Position numbers and translations under genes: made by a program
The notes under the pieces: generated by a model
What the model was told of the DNA's origin: nothing
The model's database searches: none
The model's input: only the letters and a program-made list of their open reading frames with translations
Source of the DNA: Hofstenia miamia
Lineage: Eukaryota > Xenacoelomorpha > Acoela
Direction of reading: 5' to 3'
Length of the DNA: 64,000 nucleotides
Assembly (NCBI GenBank): GCA_004352715.1
Contig: SCFE01000044.1
Coordinates: 1,621,236-1,685,235 of the forward strand
Part shown: positions 1 through 12,400 of the stretch, piece after piece
Layout of the letters: each line of letters begins with the position of its first letter
How positions within the stretch are numbered: position 1 is the first letter of the stretch

Positions 1-30
<30 letters not shown>
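1..30. repeat. (AT)n microsatellite at window edge
   Basis: Pure alternating AT dinucleotides at the left edge; the tract probably continues outside the window. Confidence 0.9.
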
Positions 31-34
<4 letters not shown>

Positions 35-95
35 TAAAAATATATTTATCTAAATGTGGCTTTTTAGAGGTTGCCTATCAATTTATATTGTCCTT

Positions 96-742
96 AATTT
101 AGAAATGGATTTCCAGACGCATATTGAAATAGTTTTTTGCTATTATGAGCATGGTAAATTATCTACAAGAACCTTTGGTCAGTTTTCTCATCATGGATGT
201 GTGTATGCTCGCAGTTGATTGATATGTGCCTCAACTAATTCCCATTTGAAAATAACATCTTCTTTGCATTCCCAAAAATTAACTGCATGGGTAGGTTTCA
301 CAGCTCAAACAATTCTTCCACTATATTTTTTGAGATTCTGTCCGTGAAATCGTTGCCTTCAAATATTAAGGGAAAATCTCATTCCAAAATTACAAAGTAA
401 ACACATCCTCTGAACAAAATTTAATTTCAGCAAGTTGTTCTCCCCCATGCATAAAATAACTGTAAATTATTTTCAACTGATAAATTTGCAAGTAGAATAA
501 TCACTATGAATAACCATGGTCACTACGTTCTCCAGAGTTATCACCCACTGATTACTAGCTTTGGGTTGTGTGAAACATCGTGTGTAGCTTAGTAGTCTTT
601 CTAGTATGGATGAACTGAAGCACTTTATAGCAGAAGACATTATTGTGATACCAGCAGAGGTGTGCAATTGGTCATATTTAACATATTTTGTAAATATATA
701 AACCTTTTTTGACATGGTGTGTAAATTTATAGCCACCCTGTA
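96..742 (+). pseudogene. Decayed Tc1/mariner-superfamily transposon (DUF4817-type)
   Basis: Seen: near 96-190 the plus strand reads a peptide containing MDFQTHIEIVF and YYEHGKLSTRTF. This resembles the N-terminal helix-turn-helix (DUF4817) of a Tc1/mariner transposase group common in invertebrates. Near 280-390 a second stretch contains WVGFTAQTILPLYF and LRENLIPKLQ, which matches the catalytic-core part of the same group (the WCG...GPYFF and LIPxL motifs). The stretch near 728-742 (agccaccctgtat) has the look of the terminal inverted repeat of such elements. Frames are broken by several stops and the middle of the core is missing, so this is a relic. No matching left terminus was found. The family call rests on short motif similarity. 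Confidence 0.45.
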
Positions 743-2025
743 TATAGCTAAGGATCGTAGCTCTTATAGAAAACGTCTTTGAAAAACAATTGTTGATGAA
801 CTTGTCAAATATCTAAATAAATAAATAATTTCATCATACACTCTACTAAACAACGTGTTTAAATGTAAAATGAATAATGGCTCCTTCGAATAACATGTGA
901 TAAATAGCTGTGTATTATTAAAATCTGAATAATGGTAAATTTTCAAAAATATCTGCAATGTAAATTCACCGTGTCGTCCTGATTAATTTCAGGAAGTCTT
1001 TCCATCGAATTAATCAGGTTAAGACATACACTTTTCCTAAATAAAATTCTATAGGCCTATATTAATGATAGGCATATATCATGCAAAACGCAAATATTTT
1101 GTATTCTAAGTGCATGTATATCGCCATTATTTTAATAATTTTTAAAAAAATATTCTAGTAGAACATTAGAACAAAGCGCCAATACTTTAAATTCAAACCT
1201 ATGAAAAACTCCTATTCTTGTATATATAATTAATTTAATACTACAACTAATATTCCGAATGCTATTGGATGTTCTAAACGCAGAATCTGGTTCAAAAATT
1301 TTCAATTTTCAGTCGAGATCAAGAGCTTTTCTACATTTGGACTTGCATTGGTTACAAGGTAAAAAATAGAAGATTCGACAAAGAGCTCACTTATAATTTC
1401 AAAAGGACACTCATCAATATGAAATATATTGAGAATGCATAAAAAAGATTTTTAGAAAAAATTTAAAAATTCCCGAAAAAGGGATGGTCAATGACTCCCG
1501 GATGCCTCCATACTAATCGTGCTTTTTTAAACGCAATTAATTTTCGCGTTTTCGTTTGTTAAAACGCAATTAAAAACTCGAATTAGAAAGTTGTTATACA
1601 CTTTCCTTTCTATAAGATTTCATTTTAGAATTATTTAAGAATCAACCCGCAGCTTAAAATATTAATTCCCGAGATTTTTGAAAATCGAACATATTGCGAT
1701 GTTGGTAAAGTTAAATGGATTACTTGTTCAAATTGATTAAAAAATTTTGATTTTCATAATTCCTGAATCTGAAGGTTTCTGTATATGAAAATCTTTATCC
1801 TTGAAATAATGATTTGATCTTATGAATGCCATTTGACCTACAGGAATTTAAGAATTATATGAGAACATTTTAGGCTCGTATTGACTGAATGATTAAGAAT
1901 CATTAAAGCTTGGTAATGCTTATAAAAAAGAAAGCCCTTATTTTTATATTGAATTAATTCTGCCAACAAGTAAATATTGGCACTCTTAGCAAAAATAAAA
2001 TTCGAATAACAGTAAACACACAATT
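743..2025. other. Non-coding AT-rich DNA
   Basis: No reading frame with family signatures, no RNA gene and no clear repeat structure was recognised in this stretch. Confidence 0.6.
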
Positions 2026-2442
2026 TAGGGCCCTGTGACTATTCGAAAGTCGAGTTAAGTTCGAGTATTCAAACTCGACTCAAGGTCCAAAAACTCAACT
2101 CGACATTTCGAGTACTCGAAATTAACTTTCGTTAGTTTTGAATGGCATGTTTTTCTCCCATTTTTGTCTGTAGAACTAATTTCGAAAAATTCATCTAACT
2201 TTCGCTATTTAAATCAAATTACAATAAGTCATCAAACTTTTCCCTTTTATTTAGTGTAACATTTTGTATCTCTTTCGTGGGCTTATATAGGGTTATTCAA
2301 CATATTACACAGTTATACATAGCTTAGCCTTACTAAAAAAGTGAGTCTAAATGTATTTGTAATTCTAGTCGAACTCGCGAAGTACGGTTCTAATTCGAAT
2401 CGAACTCGACTCGAGCTTAAAAAGTCAAATCACAGGGGCCTA
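2026..2442. mobile_element. hAT-type MITE, 417 bp, with target-site duplication
   Basis: The left end reads tagggccctgtga and the right end, reverse-complemented, reads taggcccctgtga, so the termini are imperfect inverted repeats. They are flanked by an 8-bp direct repeat matching at 7 of 8 positions (acacaatt at 2018-2025, acacaact at 2443-2450). An 8-bp duplication is the hallmark of hAT transposition. Just inside both ends are many copies of a cgag/ctcg motif (for example actcgac), like the subterminal transposase-binding repeats of hAT elements. It carries no coding capacity, so it would have moved with a transposase supplied elsewhere. Confidence 0.75.
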
Positions 2443-2450
2443 ACACAACT

Positions 2451-3112
2451 GTACTATTCTGAATTTCAAATTATACTCAAATATTAAACTATAATTTGCC
2501 TCGGGTGACTTTAGAGTCACATAAACATTTTGCAGCATTTTCTAATTTGTAAATCTTTGGGATATGACCACATCTTTGGGTAAATATGCTCACATGTAAC
2601 GGTGAGAATTTCTGCTAAAAATTATCCCTATTCCTGAAGTAAGTGAAAATTTTAGTTAATTTTCTAATAAAAATCCAATTTTTCAATAATTTTGCATTTT
2701 TTCCCAACACCCCATGTTCATATAATAAAGAAGCCTAAACCAATTGGAGCAGAACAAACCTAAATTATTTCACAGCACCTAAGGGCGGTTGAGGCGCGTT
2801 GGGTGAAAGGGTAGAGGTAAAAATTATGTCAATCCTTGACGTACATACTGTAACTGTAGTGGCAGAAGAATGTGATATACAGCAAATCGATAAATTTCAT
2901 TCTCTGAAAATTAAAATTTGAACGCGACATTTATATTCAATTGTATTAGAAATTTACTTAAGCTTGGATTTCCATTAACACATTTAGCTGTCTCTTTCTA
3001 TATCCAACACAATTATAAAGTGACCAGTAATTCTTTCTAATGTACAAGAATGATCTTTATTCATTTTGTTTTAAATATAACTACTGTCTTTGTCAGAAAA
3101 TTGTATAAAATA
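2451..3112. other. Non-coding DNA (possible intron of the RGS22-like gene)
   Basis: No gene or element recognised. If the minus-strand exon at 3116-3304 is real, this stretch lies in its downstream intron. Confidence 0.4.
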
Positions 3113-3115
3113 TAC

Positions 3116-3304
3116 CTGTGATGACTGTCGCGCAGAAGCTGATTCCATTTCACATTCATGCAAAGTTCCCGTGAGTCTATCATAATAAAGGGCTATTGGA
3201 AAAGCGAGGGAGGATAAGAACGCATTGAAATAGTCAAAAAATATGTCGTCATACGCTAACAACTCTTCTAAGTTATTCTCACTTGGTTCAGATGTTGACC
3301 GCAT
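3116..3304 (-). CDS. Putative 5' coding exon of an RGS22-like gene
   Basis: From an ATG at 3304-3302 the minus strand encodes about 63 residues. The segment LEELLAYDDIFFDYFNAFLS followed by a Phe-Pro stretch closely resembles the N-terminal region of RGS22 (regulator of G-protein signalling 22), where an acidic LATDD motif precedes DYFNxFLS. The frame ends in ...ARQSSQ directly before a good donor (CAG|GTATAT, GT at 3115-3114). Open frame continues upstream of the ATG to about 3361, so an acceptor further upstream with a different start is possible. In the family this N-terminal part lies far from the RGS domains. No following exon was found between 3113 and 1, so the rest would lie beyond a long intron or outside the window. 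The call is based on recalled similarity only. Confidence 0.42.
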
Positions 3305-3361
3305 ATCCCATTGTATCGTAAAGTTGCTATAACATGAGTTGGACAGTGTCCAAGAACGCAC

Positions 3362-4889
3362 TTGAATACGTGACGTTAATAATTTAGACTGCGTTTTATT
3401 TAATTCAGTTTAAACTCCTAGGCTTAGAAGTAAATACCACCTGTACAGAAAACACACTATCAAAGGCAGATTCCATCTCATCAATTAGTAATTAATTGGA
3501 GCATATTAAAACAGTTTGGGATGCAGTGCGCTAGATTTATTGAAATCTTAATGTACGACAGCATTCGTCATTAACAACAAAACAGATAAAGTAATTTTTC
3601 AAATTTAGACGCCAAACATTGGCGGGACATCTTCTGCGAGACACATGCATTCTACTGTACTGTGCATGTGCATTAGATAAAATTGCAATTTTCAAACAAG
3701 TTTGTGACTTTGGACTTGAGTCAAGAACTCAAATGTGATGGTTTTTGTGGCACATAGACAATACTGTAAATACTTTTGTGTTTCCACTTATGAACCGTAG
3801 TTGAGTTTTGATGGGCTTCACTAAAATTCATATTTTGCATCAATACATTTTGGAATTCAACAGATTGTTAAGCAGTCATAAATTTTTGATGGGAATATAA
3901 ACATCTAAATTATACCTCACCCCATTACAGTAATAGAGAAGAGAGTCAGGAAGACCTACTTTATATTGGACTTAGTCATAACTTTCGTTTCCCGCAAATT
4001 TGTATCCATTCTTATTCGTAAAAAAGTTTCAAGTTTATTGTTTAATTATGGCCTCAAAATGGCTACGATTTTGAAATAGATAGGACTAGTAAAGTCCGTA
4101 AGCGGGGATGGAAACATTTTCAGTGAACTCAGACAATTACCATCTTTGATTGGTATAATGTAATCAATGCTGATAAAATGTATTTCAAATAGTATGCATC
4201 TTAATTCACTTGATTTTCATTTAAATTCAAATCATTTTTGCTATAATATCACATTTTACGTTGAGTATATTCCAAATTAGCAATTGAGGAAATCGACATA
4301 TTTTTGTAAAACTTAACCAAGCATGACCTACACTAGTAGCCTTTCTTCAAAATATGACTCAACCCCAACCAACACTCTTGGATAGAACCAACCCCCTTGA
4401 GCTCCTGCAGTGATATAGTGTTAAAATATATTATTAGTATCAAATATATTTTTGTTCTTCAATAACTGCTGGGAATTGAGTTCGTAGCTGACAAGTACAA
4501 AACTGTACAGAATGATTATTTGTTGTTCGAAATCATACTAGATTAATGTATGAGAGATTTATATCTAGAAAATTATAATTTTGAAAGAAATATCTTTTAA
4601 TGGTGCACACAGCGCAAAGTCATTTCTTTGGGATAGTGGCAATGCAAGATTTTGCTAGTTTTGTATAAATTCCTGCTGACAATCTCCCAAAGCAGGCACA
4701 TAATTTCATTTATGAAAATCATTTAATTAAATGTAGCGAAATTTCCTTGCATGTAGGTGTTAGCAATTTGCAAATAAATGTGATTTTTTTTGCTGATTTT
4801 ATTGCGTTATGATCTTTTAATTTAATGCACAAATACATTTTTGAATGAATATAAATAAACACTTATACTAAACTAATACTACTTCAAAG
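3362..4889. other. Non-coding AT-rich DNA
   Basis: No supportable gene. A ttaactctttcag string near 4899 resembles a piggyBac-type terminus, but no partner end was found. Confidence 0.5.
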
Positions 4890-5225
4890 ATGTATCTCTT
4901 TAACTCTTTCAGATTTATGGGATTTTTTCTCGACAAAATCCTTCAGAATCTGCCACACGCTCTCTATGGGTACGAGATCTGGCGAATACGGTAGCCATTG
5001 CATAACTTGAATATCATAATTGGTAAAAAATTCTTTTTTAGATTTTGAGGTATGAGTAGTTGCTCCATTTTATTCTAAGATCATGAATTGGGATATAAGC
5101 AGGTTGCGTATGGTACAAATTCCTCGAGTATTTGGCAATATTTTGAACTATTAATTTTACCAGTGCCATCTAGTGTGAAAACTAATGGTAGTCAAATTTT
5201 GAAAAGTATCCACTTTTTTTACTTG
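4890..5225 (-). pseudogene. Tc1-like transposase relic (C-terminal half)
   Basis: Reading the minus strand from about 5200 down, one frame gives VFTLDGTGKINSSKYCQILE, a typical segment between the first and second catalytic Asp of Tc1 transposases. A second frame gives NGATTHTSK, the region just after the second Asp. The same frame then gives MQWLPYSPDLVPIESVWQIL, the conserved motif holding the catalytic Glu (SPDLxPIExxW). The segments sit in the right order and spacing but are separated by stops and at least one frameshift. The N-terminal DNA-binding half is missing. No inverted repeats were located. Confidence 0.75.
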
Positions 5226-6467
5226 AGCGATAATATACTTATTTGTCATGCTAGCAGTGCAGTGTAGTGTTTATTTAGAGAATTTTCATACTGTTTGGTG
5301 CGTTGTCAATTATTGGTTTAAAGATTGCTGCACGATTTGTTAATGAATTACCAAAACTTATTGATAAATATACTGGAAACTGGACTTAATTAGGACTTTA
5401 TAGTTCTAAAATTAAACTTCTCAGTAATGTTAACAAAACTGCTTAATTTGGTTTTTGCCACAACCTCATTTAAGTATGTATGTACTACAGTACACTTGAA
5501 GGTTTTCTTGTTGCATCAAGCTAGTATATTTTAATAACATTTAGCAAAGAGCATAGCTGGCTTAGAATATGGACACAGGAACGAGCACGTGCACGGGCCC
5601 TACCCTAGATTATTTGCTTTTGGGAAATGGGTAATAACGACTGTATTTTTTCTTCTGTAAATCTTATAACTGTATGTGAAAAACTATTTATCAAAGGTAT
5701 ACACACTGCATTACAAGAAATTTAAACAGTGCCATGTGACGTCATCTAATAACTAGTGAAAGTGCAGGGTAGATTATACACTATGCTTAACTGTAAGTGA
5801 AAAGGGTTTTTTACAAATTTATACATCTTAAAATTAATAGATTAACTAGCTCATCATCAATTGTTTAAATAATATTGGTTTACTATGCAAAGCAAAAAAA
5901 ATTTCACGAGTCAAAATTTTGCAAAAAAATTTATCCCATATGTCAATTTATAAAGGGAAAAATGAAGTAGATGCAATTGAATTTAATTTCATGAAAATGC
6001 CAAATACCAGATGTTCAATTACATCATCAATTCTAATTGGTTAATGCTAATACTATAAAATAATGTAAAATAATGTAAAAATAATGTAATAATGTTTGCG
6101 GCAATTTGTATAATAGACACTCAGCTAAATTCATCTGTAAGTTTTATCAATATTTGATTTTTAAATGCTGGAGGCCCAAAAACGCATTTAAGAAAATGGA
6201 CAATATTCATTTCAAGAAGCATGTTTTATTACCACATAATTGATTACGTCATTTTGCTTTGCTGTTAGAGGGCTACAAAAATTTGTGCTATAATTTCTTA
6301 TAATGCAGACCGCAAATCCCAATTGTGTATCTGCACAAAAATTATGGAAATTTATGCCAGAATTCGACGACGAGGAGATCAAAATTCAATGATCTTCTTC
6401 CATAGTTTTCTCAACAATTTGATGAAATCATTGCACTCCTGATTAAATCCTCAAGGATACCCTTCAC
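5226..6467. other. Non-coding AT-rich DNA
   Basis: Nothing recognised beyond low-complexity AT runs, for example the aataatgtaa repeats near 6058-6095. Confidence 0.5.
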
Positions 6468-6919
6468 TTATTTCAAGTTTATCAATCTTCTGATATTTGG
6501 AATCTTCTTTTCTTTAGGACAGTGACATGAATTAAGATCACTGTACTTACACGCTGAAAAGTCAAACAATTGTTTTGAATCTTCAAAAAACTTGTCAAGT
6601 TACTGCTTATAACTTTCGACGTTACGCTGCGCCTTATAGGGTTTGATCCGTGTTAGATACTTGTTATGATAAGAGACTATTTTATCACCAATTTGTTTCA
6701 CAGTTACACTAGGAATGGATGCACTACTGTAAATATATGAAATTCTTTCACGAAATGTTTTGCAGATATCTTTGACAGATGCATATTCTCCTGTTTCAAT
6801 TTTTAACTGCTGTTTTCTGAATAGAACTGATTTGAAAACATCAGAATGAGTTTGTAATTGGTTTAATTTGAAATCAGAAACGACAGGAAATCCTAAAACA
6901 TAGACTAATAGTACCTAGA
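6468..6919 (-). pseudogene. Decayed ORF of unknown family with a Cys-rich motif
   Basis: On the minus strand one frame of about 150 codons runs from after a TAG near 6919 to a TAA at 6470-6468. It is broken only by a TAA at 6602-6600. The first part reads VLGFPVVSDFKLNQLQTHSD and is rich in charged, helix-forming residues. The part after the stop reads FDFSACKYSDLNSCHCPK, a Cys cluster followed by a Lys/Pro tail. Proteins with a similar C-terminal motif are, from memory, scattered through invertebrate genomes in transposon-like multicopy families, but I cannot name a function. The frame lacks an ATG and could also be an exon. Confidence 0.4.
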
Positions 6920-8889
6920 AGGACAGCTCGGTCCATCATCTACATACAAAACGGGAGCCAAATAAAATAAAAAATTTTTTGGGACATCGTGTATTTCTTA
7001 GTAGACGTAGTATACACTGCATTTCTAGATCTATTATATGATATTTGATACATAATATATTATTTATTGTGATAATTATTGCAATTAATACCATGTAGTA
7101 TTTCTAAAGATGATCTCCCCCCTCTAAGTCAAATTGCTGGATCCGCCACTGAAAGACGGTAATGACTAACGAGACCAAACAAGTAACGGAACCAAAATTA
7201 ACTTTCGGAACTGATCCCGCACATCTCATTAGTATAACTCCCATTAAGTAGGCTAAAATCCCATGATTTTCATTGCAAATATTAATTTGGATGCTGTTTA
7301 CAGGCATGAATGTCTCCATGGCAATGATGGTTATTAAGAGAGGAGCTGCCCAAGAGTTTTCCATGGATTGCATTTCTAGTTATCCTATTTTTGATGTCTA
7401 TAAGGCAGTGGTTGACGAGCTCTGTGGTTTTCAATGTGAATAACAACTCATTTTGTGATTCAATTGGGTTTTTGTTTAAGTAAGTGCTGCAATTGCAGAA
7501 TTTGCTAAAAGTATATCGTCCCAATGCTTCCATGAACTTCGAATTAAGGTCATCTTGGCATCAATGCAACAGTAAGAACAAACTTATTGTAAAATTCACA
7601 GATATCTTCTAACCTTTTTTTCTGCATAATAATTTTGATTTTATACAGGACCATGGCAAAAAATGTCTGTTGTTCCTCGCACAGGTTACAATCACTCAAT
7701 TCAAAACTAATCTCTTGTGATTTTTATTGGATGTACTAAATTGAATCATGTCATGAAATTTTGCGGTTTTGATTAAATTATTTTACACCTGAAAGCGTTT
7801 CTCGTTGTTCCGAGTCTCAGTCCCAGAAAAAAATTTTGTTTCCGCCTCTGTTTGGTGGTGATAGTCGCTAAGATCTCTAAATAGAATTAATTACATCAAG
7901 CTGCAATATGCTGCTGAAGTTTAACACATCAAAGTAACTAATGAAATTTCTAAATATTGCAGTATTTTTAAACAAATGAAATGATAAGTGTTTAAAATAC
8001 TAGTTTTAAATAACGCAAATATAGGCATCCAGTCCGTAAAACGTTGGTTTTTTGTCGTGGCATCTGCTCCCGGTCCCTTTGAATAACCATAGAAGTGCAT
8101 TTTTGTAAATTAGAAAGGAGGTAGGTAAATTAGAAATATCCGGTTTACTCAATGATTGATCTTCATTGTGATTTAGTCCAAGTTCAGCCTGCTTCGGTTA
8201 TTTACAAAAGTGCATTACACATCCTCATACGGTTCTAGATATCCATGGACTAACCACTAAAAGTGAAATGCCAGCTTTAGAGACGTTTTGGAAATTAACT
8301 CTGTAGACAATTTCAAAGTCGTAAGATTTCTAAGGAGAATCTGCAACGATGTATTATACATTTATAAATAATAATGATCCCGTATTTCACTTGTAATTAA
8401 AACTGAAGACAAACTATAATACTACTTCGCAGCGATTTGATTAATTTAACTCTACTTGTATTTATTGGATGCATGTATAATCTTCAGTTATAGAAAAAAC
8501 AGTTCCATATACAAAACTAAAAACGTTTAGTTAAGCCAATAATTACATGTGTGAATTCATGGATCTTCCACTACAAGTTTCAAACTTTGCTGTGTGGTTA
8601 AGGATGAGCAATAGTTGAAGTTTTAGGCGGTAATATGATAAATATGTACACTTAATGCGTCATTGCTTTCTCAAGATTGTAACAATGCAAGTTATTTGCG
8701 AGCCAGCACTGCTGCCAAATATGCATTGCAAAGTGAATTCATAGGGTTATCGAAACGAATTCATTTTTAGAAGTCAGTGTATAGGCACTAGTAATGAATG
8801 GCAATATAGCAAATAAAGTTGTTTACAATAAATTGCTATCAACTTCCGTTCTAAGATTTGAGTAATGTAACTCTAAAGCCATTGCAGTT
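6920..8889. other. Non-coding DNA upstream of the LRR gene
   Basis: Contains one probable hAT terminus near 7116-7151 (listed separately) and an imperfect inverted repeat (gtgcatttttgtaaat near 8096 against atttacaaaagtgcat near 8199). No promoter motif could be assigned. The two minus-strand frames at 7104-7533 look like chance frames. Confidence 0.45.
7116..7151. repeat. Probable hAT element terminus (right end)
   Basis: The end reads ggatccgccactg, preceded by a run of C. Reverse-complemented it begins cagtggcggatccag and then a G-rich run, the form of a widespread class of hAT/MITE ends. No matching left end was found, so this is a fragment. Confidence 0.35.
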
Positions 8890-9286
8890 ATGCGTGCAAT
8901 TATTTTTCTAATTTTCTTAATTGGTTATTGTCATGCCACTTGTCGTCTGAGGAACAAAGATCTTCCATGCAGATGTGTCGACGATACCTTGAGGTGTACA
9001 TGTCTCACGCCCCAATCAATTGATTTAACGTCTGCGGACATTGAAAATAAGAAGGATGTCACGTCCATACAAATCCGAGGTTGTATTGTAAAGCACGTTA
9101 ACTCAAGCCTTTTTATCGATTACGCTGAAGAGTTAACAAACTTGGAATTAATTGCTTGTCAAATAGACAATGTTGATAAAAACTCTTTTGCTGAGATAAA
9201 AAAGCTTCAAAATTTGTTTCTCAGCAACCACCATGGTGTAATTGAAATGGAATTTCCCCTTTTACCAAAAAGAGATTGCCCAAAAG
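8890..9286 (+). CDS. LRR type I membrane protein, exon 1
   Basis: ATG at 8890 opens a signal peptide (a hydrophobic stretch ending around YCHA, residues 1-16). It is followed by an LRR N-terminal cap with cysteines at residues 18, 27, 29, 36 and 38 (C-x8-C-x-C-x6-C). The first leucine-rich repeats follow at about residues 75-125 (LTNLELIAC, LQNLFLSN). The frame leaves the coding sequence at caaaag|gtaatg, a good GT donor at 9287-9288, in phase 1. Joining to the acceptor at 13496 keeps the frame open and gives a 428-residue protein in all. A cag lies directly before the ATG region (attgcagttATG), so a 5'-UTR intron or trans-splice acceptor there is possible. This ATG is preferred because it begins the signal peptide. 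Extracellular binding or adhesion is inferred from the family. Confidence 0.75.
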
Positions 9287-9377
9287 GTAATGATGCTTCG
9301 GTTTCTACTTATCTTTAGTCTTAAATTTAGGAATTTATATAACATAACACTAAAAATGCATAAGTTATCTTTTCATA

Positions 9378-9415
<38 letters not shown>

Positions 9416-12400
9416 TATGAAAATATATATATATACATAAATACATTGTTTTAGGGAATATTCTTATTTAATGAAAATACTACACTGGCACACTTCAGGG
9501 TTGCAAAATAAATATTCAATCAAAAAATTAAGGCATTCAAATATTTTAAATCAAAAATTAGTACAATACATTTTTCTAAGGTGAATCAGAATTATTATTA
9601 TGATGGTATGAATATTGTATCATGTAGATTTAACTCAACTTTACATGCTAAATTCTATTAATGAAACTTAAAGCATATTATTTCATTACAGACTCAAGAA
9701 CGTTATTTATAACTGTTAAAATATATCATTAAATCTCGAATTATTTACCTTGTAAAGTGAGAAGCCCCAGGGTAAGATGTCACCGTGTTGATCCTACTTT
9801 TTTTAGATCCCATTTAATTATAGGCTGTTCACACCTATACTTATAGTACGATTAAGCTAACATTATATGCATGAAGAAACTAAAAATCTTTTTAACACAT
9901 AATGTTGATCATATGCTTGCACAGAGTGGGTGACATGCGCCCCCATTCCCCTTAAATGAAAAGAATTTTTGTATAGATTCTGATGCTACAAACCAACTAA
10001 TTCATAGTAGAAGAAAGTTATTGTTATGTGTTTTAGGCGACTGAACACTTACAACAAAATTATTTCTATTTGTTTTAATACCCAACTTGCATCTTCGAAG
10101 TACCAGGTTTTCTGCTAAAACTTGCAGGAAGTTCAAAACAATTGTTTTATTTTTCTTTCTGAAGATACGAATTATAGTAGGAATTAGTCATGAAGGAATG
10201 TAGCAAATATAGAATGGGCCTTTTTAAGCCTATGTTTGCAAAAAATCGTTTTTAGGAAAAATCTCAAAAGCGTGTTAACTTGTTTTTTAAGAATTGGTTT
10301 CCTTCAAAAAAATTGAGGGATTTCAAAATTATGTCTTCTCCAAATTTTCAACCTAAGGAATTGTGATACGAAATAAATGAAAAAATACTGAAATTCATGA
10401 AGTTTAAAACACTGAAATACACTGAAAATATTTCTGAAAGAATAAGTGTTTTCACGATTTCCCTGATATTTTTTGAAAAAACATGAGAAAAATATCTAAA
10501 AAACAAGTGCTTTAAGGACGTATCTTAGGCCCATTTTGTTGTTTCAAAATGCTTTTTTCAAGTAATTCTGGTCAACCCTGGTTTTAAGCATTTCATATCT
10601 ATTGAGCAGATTTGATTTAGTAAAATTTTTAATTGATTTTTTTGTAAGTGAATTTAAGCTTTTGATACATGAAATTTTTCTAACGTCCTAGCATTAGGTT
10701 ATGAATTCCTCAATACCTTGCAATTATTCAATGCACATGATTTGCAAATATACATTTAACAGACTCACTGCGCATAGACAATCATCAAAAAATTATGAAA
10801 TTATGAATTTTCGAAACTTCATCCCTAATCAAATATAGCAAAGGTAAATAAATAAATCGCAATTACGAAACAACGATTCACCTAGTAGCAAATATTTACC
10901 TTGTATGTAAAATGTTAATAATATAAGAATATGTTAGGCATTGGGGCAAGTTAGCAATTTTGATAGCTAGTAGTAGGTTAATATCTTACAATAGACTTAG
11001 CGAATATTTGCAGTGATTGGTGTTTTGTAATTTAAATTTCAATGTTTATTGATGTTAACATCTTGTAATAGCTCTATAAGTTATGATGCTTAAAATGAGG
11101 GGTAAGAAGTGGTTATGAAAGATTTATAATGGAGTGTGATATTCAAAGTTTATATATAGTAATCTACCTCTAAAATGCTCCACAACCAATTCCCATTTGG
11201 GAACCCTCTGAATGACGAGATTTGATCAGAGACCTATTGCTAGAAGATTTGTGTTGTATTATCCACGATCGAAAGATTAAATCAGTAACGGGTATAGCGC
11301 TTGACAGATCTCACAGGGTCGAAATTTGAATTCCCTCACAAGTTTTCGCGTGGTTGGATTTAGATACATTAGTCAACAACTATTTAAACCCACCTATCAT
11401 AATTTCACTTGAGGAACAAGAAACTCAGATTTGTTCAAAAAAAGAATTACACTTCATGAACACTGCATCGATGTCAAAGCGAATGCAAGCAATTATTGAT
11501 GCTAGAAGAGGCACAACAAAATATTAAATTTTCTTACTTACATTTTTAATTTCATATTTTTATATAAACATTCAATAAAAATTGTTTAAATATTGTATTT
11601 TCGGATTGGTTAATTGACTAATTCATTTATAAAAACAATAATATTTAGCATAAATACCATTTAATGAAGCATATAGTAAAATATAGTCTTTACATTTTTT
11701 TTGAAAAAGATGTACGTATATGGCAACACTTACTACGTTTTATGACGTGTCTAACCCAAAATATATAACAATGAATCTTGGATGAAATATAAATCAACAT
11801 CTTACATTATATATATTAAGCAATAAAACTTTAAATAAAGGTGCAAAATGCTTCAAAAGTCTCCTGTACGTTGATAAAATTGTAGTCAATCTGCAACTAT
11901 TCAGATACAAAAATTTGCCTAATCAGAAATGAGATTCGACTCCGTGCAGAAAATTACTCAATTTCAAGAAATAAGTGCCGAGTCCTAGCATAGATCTTGC
12001 ACACACTTTATACCCGGTGCATTATGGTATGATAGTTCAATGCCTATTAAATATTTGCATATTATTTCGATTCAATATCGTCAACATAGAGATGTATATA
12101 CTACAGACGATTTGTAGTAAAACAAACACATTTGAAACAAAAAATACTTTTTTCCCAAGTATAGCGAATTAATGTAAAATTTTGTTCAACTATTCAACAT
12201 AGATAATACCCCCAATTGTCTTAGAATTAGATTGCATTTACTTTGAAAGTAAATTTTCATTTGTATGACTCACCAAACAAATTGAATTTATTCATATGTA
12301 AAGAAGAGTAAATGATTTTGAGATATTATTCACTGCAAGTAAGCTGCTTAGATATACATGTGTGATAGTGTTAGAATAAATATTCATATTGTGGTATTGT

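Noticed and set aside
7104-7533. Two overlapping minus-strand ORFs of 83-89 codons
   Set aside because: No family signature; one ends within a hAT terminus. Probably chance frames.
8096-8216. Hairpin or MITE from gtgcatttttgtaaat and atttacaaaagtgcat
   Set aside because: Only about 14 of 16 bases match, there is no target duplication, and it lies in AT-rich DNA, so it is not strong enough to list as an element.
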